Below, piece by piece: positions 1 through 6,004 of a stretch of 6,802 bases of DNA. Every line of letters begins with the position of its first letter. Position 1 is the stretch's first letter. A program made the position numbers and the translations under genes. Below the pieces are notes generated by a model, which had not been told where the DNA came from, made no database searches, and saw nothing but the letters and a program-made list of their open reading frames with translations. The DNA is from Acidobacteriota bacterium (GTDB lineage: Bacteria > Acidobacteriota > Terriglobia > Acidoferrales > UBA7541), in NCBI GenBank assembly GCA_019239815.1, contig JAFAZL010000148.1, positions 1-6,802 on the forward strand, in the 5' to 3' direction.

Positions 1-404
1 TCTTTCCGGAAATATTCAAAAACAGTCGGGTTGTTCGGGGGCACGGCCGCAAAATTGTTAAACGTCTCGTAGGTGCCGGTCGCGAGGCTCGCCGTCGCGA
101 CGTAGTGGCCGAGAATTCCGCGATTCACGACCTGCGTGAAAAACGAAGCCTGCGGAATCATCTCCCGCATCATGTGCGGGATGTTTTCCTGGCCCTCAGG
201 CGCAAACGTTTCCTGATCGCGCGCGCCGCCCCCGAATGTGACTACTACCACCTTGCGCTTTTTCATCGCGCCGGCTGCAAACGCGATCGGAGATTGCAGC
301 AGCGAACTCCCCAACGCAACACCCGCCGCCGACCGAATAAAGTCGCGGCGCGACAGCGCGAACTGACGTGCAAGCTCGAGCGGATTGGAAGGTACGCGGC
401 TCAC
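1..404 (-). CDS. Tat-exported protein, N-terminal part; possible alkaline-phosphatase/sulfatase-fold enzyme (partial)
   Basis: The reading frame is open from a GTG at 404 to the left edge, giving 134 N-terminal residues; the C-terminus lies outside. GTG 404 is the best start: GGGAG lies at 418-414, the frame has no ATG upstream, and it closes with TAG at 497-495. Residues 18-25 read SRRDFIRS, a twin-arginine motif after an unusually long 17-residue lead. A hydrophobic stretch and a likely AFA cleavage site near residue 43 follow, so the product should be folded in the cytoplasm and exported by Tat. The mature part opens with KRKVVVVTFGGGARDQETF (50-67). It continues with NIPHMM, and GHYVATASLATGTYE (99-113) resembles the histidine-bearing segment of alkaline-phosphatase-superfamily hydrolases. 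That family placement is an inference from the strand-loop pattern and is uncertain; DUF1501-type proteins are an alternative. It is transcribed divergently from the M20 peptidase gene. Confidence 0.7.
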   Translation of the reverse strand, partial: MSRVPSNPLELARQFALSRRDFIRSAAGVALGSSLLQSPIAFAAGAMKKRKVVVVTFGGGARDQETFAPEGQENIPHMMREMIPQASFFTQVVNRGILGHYVATASLATGTYETFNNFAAVPPNNPTVFEYFRK

Positions 405-484
405 GGCAAAGCGCTCCCGAGGTCGATCGACAGGGATCGCCGCGACCGGCTCAATACAACGTAGGTCATTGGAAATAGGACTCT

Positions 485-497
485 TAGCGTAACGCTA
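485..497. promoter_or_regulatory. Inverted repeat, possible operator
   Basis: TAGCGT and ACGCTA are perfect 6-base complements around one A. The site lies about 80 bases upstream of GTG 404. On the minus strand it is preceded, 17 bases away, by TTGACT (518-513 region), a near-consensus -35, so the palindrome would sit where a -10 box is expected. This could be a second, weak promoter with an embedded operator, but the -10 match is poor. Confidence 0.25.
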
Positions 498-547
498 CGC
501 CCGGAGAAGAACGAAGTCAAGGAGGTTGCGTTCCATTTCGGGAAGCT

Positions 548-564
548 TAGGGGTACACCCCCTA
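548..564. repeat. Inverted repeat in the leader region
   Basis: TAGGGG (548-553) and CCCCTA (559-564) are perfect complements separated by five bases, TACAC. It lies inside the predicted leader of the left-edge gene. No T-tract follows on either strand, so it is not a standard intrinsic terminator; a protein-binding site or a small leader hairpin are possible. Confidence 0.25.
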
Positions 565-718
565 TGTTTTCCAAAGTGTGTGCAACGCATTGAGGAGCCA
601 GACGTTGCAAAACCGGTGTGTCTAAAGAGTGTTGAGGTATGAAAATCGGTAGGACTTGTGAATCAATACGGCGAGGACAGCTCTCGAAGGACATCGGGGC
701 GACCAAATCCTGAAGGCA

Positions 719-747
719 AGAATAACACAGTCGTTACTATTTGTCAA
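719..747 (-). promoter_or_regulatory. Sigma70-like promoter directed leftward
   Basis: Read on the minus strand, a perfect -35 box TTGACA (747-742) is followed by a 17-base spacer and TATTCT (724-719, four of six matches to TATAAT). The spacing is optimal, and initiation would fall near 712. The nearest downstream gene start on this strand is GTG 404, so the transcript would carry a leader of about 300 bases, unless a small upstream frame is translated. Assigned from consensus match only. Confidence 0.45.
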
Positions 748-886
748 TATGATAACGTAAGTTTGTCGATCGATTGAAGTTAGCCGAAGCATTCGAAACA
801 CCTCCCGCCCTTTCAAAGTGCGTCGATTTCGAATGGCCGAAGGAAGTGGAGCATTTTGTGATAGTTTCGTCGGCTTCGGGGGATCG

Positions 887-2356
887 ATGAATCGGTCGGT
901 GAGATCTTCGTTTGTTGGCGTTGTGGTGTGTGTCGCTTCTGCGGGCGTTTTGGTTGGGAGCGGCTTCGCTCACAAGGTTGCGCCGAATATTGCGCAACCA
1001 GAGGCACAACAGGTGACCGCCGGTTCGGGGCTGGAGAGGTTCCGATCGATCTATAAGGAGTTGGTCGAGACGAATACCACGCTTTCGGCTGGGGACTGCA
1101 CGCTGGCGGCGAAGAAGATGACGGAGCGACTGAAGACCGCTGGGTATCCCGATGGGGATCTGCGCATTTTTGTGCCGGATGGGCACCCGAAAGAGGGTGG
1201 ACTCATCGCGGTTCTGCATGGGTCCGATCCGAACGCGAAGGCGATTTTGATGCTGGCGCATGTCGACGTCGTCGAAGCGAAGCGCGAAGACTGGACGCGC
1301 GACCCATTCAAGGTGATTGAGGAAGGCGGCTATTTCTACGGGCGCGGCACGTCGGATATGAAAGCGCAGGCGGCGATCTGGGTCGACAACATGATCCGGT
1401 ATCGCGAGGAAGGGTTTAAGCCGAAGCGGTCGATCAAGTTGGCGCTAACATGCGGAGAAGAAACGAACAGCGCGCTGAACGGCGCAGGATGGCTGGCGAA
1501 GAACGAACGACAAGCAATCGATGCAGAGTTCGCATTGACGGAAGGCGTGGACGGCGACCTGGATGCCAAGGGAAACAAGATCGCGCTGGAAGTCTTGGCA
1601 GCGGAGAAAACTTCGCAGAATTACGTCTTCGAAGTTACGAATCCAGGAGGGCACAGTTCGCGGCCGGTCCCCGACAATGCCATTTATCACCTGGTGCGAG
1701 CGGTCGATCGAGTGAGCCGGTACGAATTTCCAGTGCAGCTCAACGATGCGAATCGAGGATATTTCACTGGGATGGCGAAGGTGGTGGGCGGCGAAAACGG
1801 TGCGGCGATGCTGGCCGTGGTGAAGAATCCGGAAGATCACGCCGCAGTGGCGGTTTTGGACAAGGACGTAAACTGGCACGCGATGCTGCGAACGACCTGC
1901 GTGGCGACGATGCTTTCCGCCGGCCATGCAACGAATGCGCTGCCTCAGCGTGCGCGGGCGAACATCAATTGCCGAATTTTCCCGGGCGTGTCTCGCGAAG
2001 ACGTGAAGGCGCAATTGATAAAAATTGTGGACGACCACGCGGTCTCGGTAACGATCCCGGAGGTTCGGGGCCCGGAGGCACAATCGGCCCCGTTGACGCC
2101 GCAAATCATGAAGCCGATCGAACAGCTGGCGCACGAGATGTGGCCAGGAGTTCCGGTGATCACCACGCTTGAGCCTGGAGCATCGGACGCGCAGTTCATG
2201 AACCCGGCGGGAATCCCGACGCACGGCGTCGATGGAATTTTCACCGATCCGGATGGCGGGTTTGCTCATGGATTGAACGAGCGGGTGCGGATCGAATCGG
2301 TGTACGAAGGAAGGACGTTCTTGTATCGACTGGTGAAAATTTATGCTCAGCAATAA
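887..2356 (+). CDS. Exported M20/M25/M40-family zinc metallopeptidase
   Basis: This 489-residue protein belongs to the ArgE/DapE/aminoacylase/CPG2 superfamily of two-zinc hydrolases, which cleave dipeptides or N-acyl amino acids. Residues 1-28 form a Sec signal peptide (MNRSVRSS, hydrophobic core, cleavage likely after GFA), so it acts in the periplasm or outside. The ATG at 887 is chosen over the in-frame GTG 818 and ATG 833 because it places the signal peptide at the N-terminus; GGGGGA at 878-883 is a close ribosome-binding site. Expected ligands are present: AHVDVV with H125 and D127, GRGTSDMK with bridging D157, CGEET with catalytic E191 and metal ligand E192, LTEG with E219, and GFAHGLNE with H461. 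NPGGHSSRP (H256) marks the dimerisation lid domain. Length suits the longer M20 subgroup. The catalytic set is intact, but the substrate cannot be told. The next gene starts before this one ends. Confidence 0.93.
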   Translation: MNRSVRSSFVGVVVCVASAGVLVGSGFAHKVAPNIAQPEAQQVTAGSGLERFRSIYKELVETNTTLSAGDCTLAAKKMTERLKTAGYPDGDLRIFVPDGHPKEGGLIAVLHGSDPNAKAILMLAHVDVVEAKREDWTRDPFKVIEEGGYFYGRGTSDMKAQAAIWVDNMIRYREEGFKPKRSIKLALTCGEETNSALNGAGWLAKNERQAIDAEFALTEGVDGDLDAKGNKIALEVLAAEKTSQNYVFEVTNPGGHSSRPVPDNAIYHLVRAVDRVSRYEFPVQLNDANRGYFTGMAKVVGGENGAAMLAVVKNPEDHAAVAVLDKDVNWHAMLRTTCVATMLSAGHATNALPQRARANINCRIFPGVSREDVKAQLIKIVDDHAVSVTIPEVRGPEAQSAPLTPQIMKPIEQLAHEMWPGVPVITTLEPGASDAQFMNPAGIPTHGVDGIFTDPDGGFAHGLNERVRIESVYEGRTFLYRLVKIYAQQ

Positions 2357-2750
2357 GAGATTGGCACTGGTTCATGTGGTTGTGCTCGTTTTGTTGAGTG
2401 TATGTTGCGTGGGTTGCTCGCGAAGTGCGCTGCTCATCAACGCGGACAAGAGTTACGATGGGCGCACGGTTAACTTGCGCGTTGGCGACGGAGTGAAGTT
2501 GACGCTGGAGGAGAATCCGACGACGGGTTACCGATGGGAGTTTACGTCGAGGCCGGAGCCGGCCTGCGTGATCGTGAAGGATGAATACGTGGCGAACGCG
2601 AACGGTCTCGCGGGCAGCGGCGGGGTGCATGATTGGGATTTTCGCGCGGTTGATAAAGGCACGTGTTCGATGAGCCTGGTTTACCAGCGGCCGTGGGAGA
2701 AGGATACGGCGCCGGCGCGGAAGTTTGCGTTGACGATCGCGGTGAAGTAG
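2343..2750 (+). CDS. Chagasin-family (I42) cysteine-peptidase inhibitor, putative lipoprotein
   Basis: This is a 135-residue protein. A lysine/arginine-containing N-terminus and a hydrophobic core (8-20) lead to a lipobox-like CVGC, with Cys25 as the probable lipidated residue, so it should be membrane-anchored on the periplasmic side. The mature domain has the three inhibitory loops of chagasin/amoebiasin proteins: NPTTGYRW (58-65), GSGG (91-94) and QRPW (115-118). In characterised members these loops wedge into the active site of papain-family (C1) cysteine peptidases. The ATG at 2343 overlaps the end of the M20 gene by 14 bases, and GGTGA (2332-2336) inside that gene is a well-spaced ribosome-binding site, so the two are very likely translationally coupled. 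The lipobox is not ideal (C-V-G rather than L-A-G), so lipidation is less certain than the inhibitor fold. The target peptidase is not visible in this window. Confidence 0.88.
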   Translation: MLSNKRLALVHVVVLVLLSVCCVGCSRSALLINADKSYDGRTVNLRVGDGVKLTLEENPTTGYRWEFTSRPEPACVIVKDEYVANANGLAGSGGVHDWDFRAVDKGTCSMSLVYQRPWEKDTAPARKFALTIAVK

Positions 2751-2768
2751 AGCGCGAGAGGAATTCGC

Positions 2769-2795
2769 CACAGAGGACGCAGAGAGCGCAGAGAA
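2769..2795. repeat. Three tandem 9-mers of CRCAGAGRN type
   Basis: Three consecutive 9-base units, CACAGAGGA, CGCAGAGAG and CGCAGAGAA, lie directly after the inhibitor gene. On the minus strand they give CTCTGCG/CTCTGTG runs whose translation (LCALCVLCG) is a familiar kind of spurious open frame in environmental bacterial genomes. The tandem units are seen directly; that they belong to a dispersed repeat family is from general recollection of such genomes. Confidence 0.6.
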
Positions 2796-2800
2796 GAAAC

Positions 2801-2819
2801 GGCACGGCAATGCCGTGCC
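2801..2819. repeat. Perfect palindrome between convergent genes, possible bidirectional terminator
   Basis: GGCACGGCA is followed by a single A and its exact complement TGCCGTGCC, giving an 8-base-pair GC-rich stem with a three-base loop. It lies 51 bases past the inhibitor stop and 8 bases past the stop of the minus-strand oxidoreductase. On the minus strand the stem is followed by GTTTCTTCT, a modest U-rich tail, so it could terminate the oxidoreductase transcript. On the plus strand the T-run starts about 11 bases after the stem, too far for a standard terminator. The design matches the palindrome at 4371-4391. Confidence 0.55.
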
Positions 2820-2826
2820 CTCTTCG

Positions 2827-4266
2827 TCAGATTTTTTCTTCCACTACATACGGGGCGCGGTAGGTGCCGCGCAGCATGACGTTGGCTTCGTCGTCGCCGA
2901 CTACGTTCTCCGTCGCCGGATCAAACTTCAGGGTCCGTCCGAGGCGATACGAAACGTTTGCGAGGTGCACCAGTGTCGTGGACTTGTGCGCCTCTTCGAT
3001 CGGCGAATTGATCTTGCTCGCGTCGCGCGAGCGCACGCAATCGACGAAGTTCGCATAGTGGTCGCCGCTGGCTTTGCCGTGAGGGCCGGGCTCGACGTCA
3101 TCGGTGACCCACGTTTTGTAGGCGTCGTAACCGTCGATGCCGAGATACCCGTTTGAACCGTAAAAAATATTGCCCATCGTGTTGGTCACCGCGTCTTTTG
3201 GACCGAGCGACGCTGCTTGTGTTGCGCCGGCCGATTTTTTCTCGCCAGGTTTTTTCGCAGCAGCGGTCAGTCCAGCAGGAGGAACCGAACTGGAGCCGTA
3301 CGCGCCAGTGCCGATTTCGGCTTCGTGATTGGTGATCCAGTGGCGGACTTCGACCTCCATCATTTTCCGTTTGCCCTCAGCGGTTTCAAAAATGCAGGCG
3401 GCGTTGAGCGTATTGGGCGTTTCCTGATCATCGTCGAACATGAAATGTCCGCCGATCGCGGAAACCTGCACCGGGAATCCGACGCCGAGTCCGGCACGCG
3501 CGATATCGATTTCATGGATCGCCTGATTGCCGAGATCGCCGTTGCCGGTGTCCCAGATCCAGTGCCAATTGTAGTGGAAGCGATTTTTTGTGAATGGCTT
3601 CAGGGGCGCGGGCCCAGTCCACAAATCGTAGTGAACGCCGGCGGGCACGGGCTCTTGCGGCGCTTTGCCGATCGATGGACGCCACTTGAAGCAAAGGCCG
3701 CGCGCCATATAGACGTCGCCGATGGTGCCGTCCTTCAAGTGGCCCATCGCTTCGATTAATCCCGGATTCGAGCGCCACTGGCTGCCGTGCTGGCAGATGC
3801 GATTGTATTTTTTCACGGCGGCGACGAGCTGGCGCCCTTCAAACGTGTTGTGTGAACACGGTTTTTCGACGTAGACGTCTTTGCCGGCTTGCACGGTCCA
3901 AATGGCGATTAGCGAGTGCCAGTGATTCGGCGTCGCGATCGAGACGGCGTCGATCTCTTTGTCTTCGAGAAGTTTTCTGACGTCGGTGTACGCCTTCGGT
4001 TTCGGGCGGCCGAGCTTTTCGACATCGGCGAGGCGCTGATTGAGAATATTTTCGTCGACGTCGCAGAGCGCGGCGATTTCGACGTTGGGAACTTTGTTGA
4101 AGCCGTGGATGTGATCGACGCCGCGTCCGCGCGTGCCGCAGATGGCGACGCGCACGCGATCATTGGCGCCGAAGACTTTCGATGTGCCGCCGAGAGCGAG
4201 AGTGGCGGCGCCGACGGTGATGGCGGCGGTCGTAGATTTGATGAAGTCACGGCGTTCGATGGGCAT
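2827..4266 (-). CDS. Tat-exported Gfo/Idh/MocA-family NAD(P)-dependent oxidoreductase
   Basis: This 479-residue protein begins with a twin-arginine signal: ERRDFIKS (4-11), then an alanine-rich hydrophobic stretch ending near VFGAND. The Rossmann domain follows, with VAICGTRGRGV (40-50) as the nucleotide-binding loop, a CDVDE segment (68-72), TPNHWH (112-117) and the family hallmark EKP (134-136). The C-terminal domain has GDLGNQAIHEIDIARAGL (243-260), where H251 and D254 fit the catalytic positions. Relatives oxidise or epimerise sugars and polyols, and Tat-exported members with tightly held cofactor are common in Acidobacteriota and Planctomycetota; GH109-type glycosidases are a related alternative. 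A Lys/Ala/Ser-rich stretch (about 325-355) interrupts the domain and looks like a disordered insertion. ATG 4266 has AAGGA at 4280-4276. TGCTAAATT on the minus strand (4323-4315) could be an extended -10, but no -35 is evident. The substrate is unknown. Confidence 0.92.
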   Translation of the reverse strand: MPIERRDFIKSTTAAITVGAATLALGGTSKVFGANDRVRVAICGTRGRGVDHIHGFNKVPNVEIAALCDVDENILNQRLADVEKLGRPKPKAYTDVRKLLEDKEIDAVSIATPNHWHSLIAIWTVQAGKDVYVEKPCSHNTFEGRQLVAAVKKYNRICQHGSQWRSNPGLIEAMGHLKDGTIGDVYMARGLCFKWRPSIGKAPQEPVPAGVHYDLWTGPAPLKPFTKNRFHYNWHWIWDTGNGDLGNQAIHEIDIARAGLGVGFPVQVSAIGGHFMFDDDQETPNTLNAACIFETAEGKRKMMEVEVRHWITNHEAEIGTGAYGSSSVPPAGLTAAAKKPGEKKSAGATQAASLGPKDAVTNTMGNIFYGSNGYLGIDGYDAYKTWVTDDVEPGPHGKASGDHYANFVDCVRSRDASKINSPIEEAHKSTTLVHLANVSYRLGRTLKFDPATENVVGDDEANVMLRGTYRAPYVVEEKI

Positions 4267-4370
4267 GATTGGGAGTCCTTTTGCGGGCTTGGCGCTACGT
4301 CGATTTCGACTAGTAATTTAGCACCTTTGGAGATGGCCGGAGGCTGCGAATATATCGGCCTGGGCGTTTG

Positions 4371-4391
4371 GGGCGCAGCAATGCTGCGCCC
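4371..4391. repeat. Perfect palindrome of the same design as 2801-2819
   Basis: GGGCGCAGCA and its exact complement TGCTGCGCCC flank a single A, giving a 10-base inverted repeat. It stands in the 151-base gap between the TPR gene and the oxidoreductase gene. No T-tract follows on either strand, so an intrinsic terminator is unlikely. Shared features with the palindrome at 2801-2819 are the outer GGC/GCC pairs and the central GCAATGC. It may be a REP-like dispersed element. Confidence 0.6.
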
Positions 4392-4417
4392 GTACATGAC
4401 CTCGCCTCCGCGAACGA

Positions 4418-5860
4418 TCAGGGATTCGCGGGTGGGGCGGATTCCTTGGATGAGGTTACGAATTGGCGGACTTCCGCGCGCTGCTTATCGAGATCGGCGA
4501 GATGTTGCGCGCGGAGTTTCTGGTAGAGCTCAAGCTCGGGCTGCGCGAGATCTTTTTGATTGGTGCGGACGTAGGCTTGGCCCAGCCGATAGTGCGCGTC
4601 GGCTAAATCGGAATTCAACGCGATGGCCCGCTTGTAATACGGAATCGCCTGCGCATAGTGCGATTGATCGGAGTAGAGATTGCCGAGTTGAAGCTGTGCT
4701 TCAGCCAGCGACGGATCGAGCTCGATCGATTTTTTGAGCAGCGCCTCTACTTCATGAAGATCAACGCTCGGATCCTGCGCGCGCTTCCCTTTCCACAAAC
4801 TCATTGCGTAGTAGTACTGCGCACGGCCGTTGCGCGGCTGGAGTTCGGCGAAACGGCGGAAGCGCTTGATGACTTCGTCGGCCTGGCCGGGCGAGCTGTC
4901 GTAAGCGCGCGAGAGGAACGGATAGAGCCGCGCATCGCTGGGGCTGAGGTCGGCGGCGCGTAGAAGAGAGGCGACTGCGTCATCGTACTTTCCGAGCGAG
5001 TAATACGCCATGCCAAGTCCGATGGCGAGGCGCGCCGACTGCGGATAGCGCTGCACGGCGTCGCGGAAAACGGCAATCGACGGATCGAGCGTGCGGTGTA
5101 CGAGAAGTTCGCTGGCCCAGTCGAAGAGATCGCTTTCGCTCGGATCCATGTGCGCCGCGGTTTCATATTCGTTGGCGGCGACGACGAAGTTGCCGTCTTT
5201 TTCTTCCACTTCGGCGAGGAGGTTGTGGAGCTCGGCGGTGTTTTTCTGTTGCAGCAACGCCTGAATCAAAGCTCGGGCATCTTTCGTGTGGCCGACGCTG
5301 AGGTAGGCGAGAGCGAGGTCGTAGCCGTTGTCGTAGTTCGACGCGTCGATGTGCTGGGCTTTTTCGAGATAAGGCGCGGCGTCGGCGATTTTGCCTTGGC
5401 GTATGTAGGCTTCGCCGAGATTGTGATTGGCATCGAAATTGTCGGGCTCAAGTTCGACGGCTTTGTGGAAATGTTGCTCGGCTTCAGCGGTCTTGCCAAG
5501 ACGCGAAAGATTGGCCGCGAGATTGGTCTGCGCCTCTGCCGATTTCGGTTTCAGGCGGGCGGCTTTTTCGAAATGAGGCGTGGCCTTCGCGTCTTGCGAC
5601 TGACCGGAGTAGTCGAGGCCGAGCAGTTCGTGCAGCTCAAAGCTTTCAGGGGCGGCGGGCAGCAGCTTTTCAAGAAGTGCGGCTGACTCGGCGTAATGGC
5701 CGGACTCGTAGTCAGCGACAGCTTGCTGGAATTGGCGGTCGAGGTCCTTCGTGTTGGGATTTGCAGAAGTTTGAGCGCGCGTCAGCGCCAACGGCGTCAG
5801 AAACCAAATCAGCAGCCGCAGCGCAAACCTGGCCGTTCGGCGTTGGGTACTCGGCGTCAC
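4418..5860 (-). CDS. Exported tetratricopeptide-repeat protein
   Basis: This 480-residue protein is built almost wholly of TPR helices. Residues 1-29 form a Sec signal peptide (MTPSTQRRTARF, then a hydrophobic core, cleavage likely after LTRA). From about residue 42 to 452 some ten to twelve 34-residue repeats follow. Typical TPR positions are clear at AEAQTNLAANLSRLGKTAEA (108-127), NLGEAYIRQGKIADAAPYLEKA (147-168) and LADAHYRLGQAYVRTNQ (419-435). TPR arrays bind other proteins; no catalytic domain is present, so it is probably a periplasmic scaffold or adaptor. GTG 5860 is the start: an in-frame TAG lies upstream, no in-frame ATG precedes the signal peptide, and there is no ribosome-binding site, which may mean a leaderless message. 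The C-terminus ends in a short charged helix and a proline-rich tail. The oxidoreductase gene follows 151 bases downstream, so co-transcription is possible. Confidence 0.9.
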   Translation of the reverse strand: MTPSTQRRTARFALRLLIWFLTPLALTRAQTSANPNTKDLDRQFQQAVADYESGHYAESAALLEKLLPAAPESFELHELLGLDYSGQSQDAKATPHFEKAARLKPKSAEAQTNLAANLSRLGKTAEAEQHFHKAVELEPDNFDANHNLGEAYIRQGKIADAAPYLEKAQHIDASNYDNGYDLALAYLSVGHTKDARALIQALLQQKNTAELHNLLAEVEEKDGNFVVAANEYETAAHMDPSESDLFDWASELLVHRTLDPSIAVFRDAVQRYPQSARLAIGLGMAYYSLGKYDDAVASLLRAADLSPSDARLYPFLSRAYDSSPGQADEVIKRFRRFAELQPRNGRAQYYYAMSLWKGKRAQDPSVDLHEVEALLKKSIELDPSLAEAQLQLGNLYSDQSHYAQAIPYYKRAIALNSDLADAHYRLGQAYVRTNQKDLAQPELELYQKLRAQHLADLDKQRAEVRQFVTSSKESAPPANP

Positions 5861-5867
5861 GATTTCG

Positions 5868-5876
5868 ATTTTAGCA
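5868..5876 (-). promoter_or_regulatory. Extended -10 promoter element for the TPR gene
   Basis: On the minus strand TG-C-TAAAAT (5876-5868) combines an extended -10 TG with a five-of-six match to TATAAT. Initiation about seven bases after the box would fall at 5861 or 5860, at the GTG start codon itself. No good -35 is seen (GTTTCG or TTTCGG at the right distance), which is tolerated by extended -10 promoters. Consensus match only. Confidence 0.35.
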
Positions 5877-5944
5877 TCGGCAAGCTACACCGAAACCGCT
5901 GCGAACTTGTGATAGCGCGTCAAGCTCGCTCGGCGCGCTTCCCA

Positions 5945-5990
5945 CAAACAAAAACGCGGGGAGCGCTTTTGGCGCTGCCCCGCGTTTCTT
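5945..5990 (-). terminator. Rho-independent terminator of the Oar-like receptor gene
   Basis: The arms 5952-5966 and 5972-5987 pair over 15 base pairs, with one bulged G at 5977 and a five-base loop (TTTTG). The core pairs CGCGGGG with CCCCGCG. Read on the minus strand the stem is followed by TTTTTGTTTG, a good U-tract. It begins 15-20 bases past the TGA at 6007-6005 and separates the receptor gene from the TPR gene downstream, so those two are probably separate transcription units. Confidence 0.88.
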
Positions 5991-6004
5991 GGGTGTTTGG
6001 TGTT

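Larger units (their letters stand above)
405..886. other. Divergent intergenic control region
   Basis: This 482-base stretch separates the left-edge minus gene from the plus-strand M20 gene and has no convincing gene. It is less GC-rich than its flanks, especially around 640-800. It contains a minus-strand promoter-like pair (719-747), two short inverted repeats (485-497 and 548-564) and an in-frame upstream extension of the M20 frame (818-886) that lacks signal-peptide character. A minus-strand open frame from TTG 706 (first ATG 694) to a stop at 403-401 overlaps the GTG of the next gene, but its Ser/Arg/Pro/Leu-rich translation looks non-coding. I could not find a credible plus-strand promoter for the peptidase gene. 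Confidence 0.6.

Noticed and set aside
401..706. 101-residue minus-strand open frame ending on the GTG of the left-edge gene
   Set aside because: It starts with TTG, has no convincing ribosome-binding site, and its Ser/Arg/Pro/Leu-rich translation shows no recognisable domain. Kept only as part of the leader finding.
741..753. Plus-strand -10-like TATGAT (748-753) as the M20 promoter
   Set aside because: No -35 element is found at 16-18 bases upstream, and the site overlaps the better minus-strand promoter.
818..886. N-terminal extension of the M20 protein from GTG 818 or ATG 833
   Set aside because: The extension would bury the signal peptide 18-23 residues inside the protein; ATG 887 gives a normal signal peptide with a nearby GGGGGA.
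1445..2353. Long minus-strand open frame (302 residues) opposite the M20 gene
   Set aside because: Its Arg/His-rich translation is typical of the antisense of a GC-rich gene, and the plus strand has an intact M20 catalytic set.
2542..2805. Minus-strand open frame beginning MPFLLCALCVLCGEF
   Set aside because: The Cys/Leu-rich start is the translation of the CAGAG repeat, and the rest is antisense to the inhibitor gene.
2829..2837. T-run as the tail of a plus-strand intrinsic terminator with the hairpin at 2801-2819
   Set aside because: The T-run starts about 11 bases after the stem and is part of the last codons of the oxidoreductase on the other strand.
4408..4431. 7-base inverted repeat CCGCGAA/TTCGCGG straddling the TPR stop codon
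   Set aside because: It has a 10-base loop, lies partly inside the coding region and lacks a U-tract; it may be chance in GC-rich sequence.
3916..4737. Plus-strand open frame of 273 residues spanning the oxidoreductase and TPR genes
   Set aside because: It runs antisense across two well-supported genes and the gap between them, with no domain pattern.
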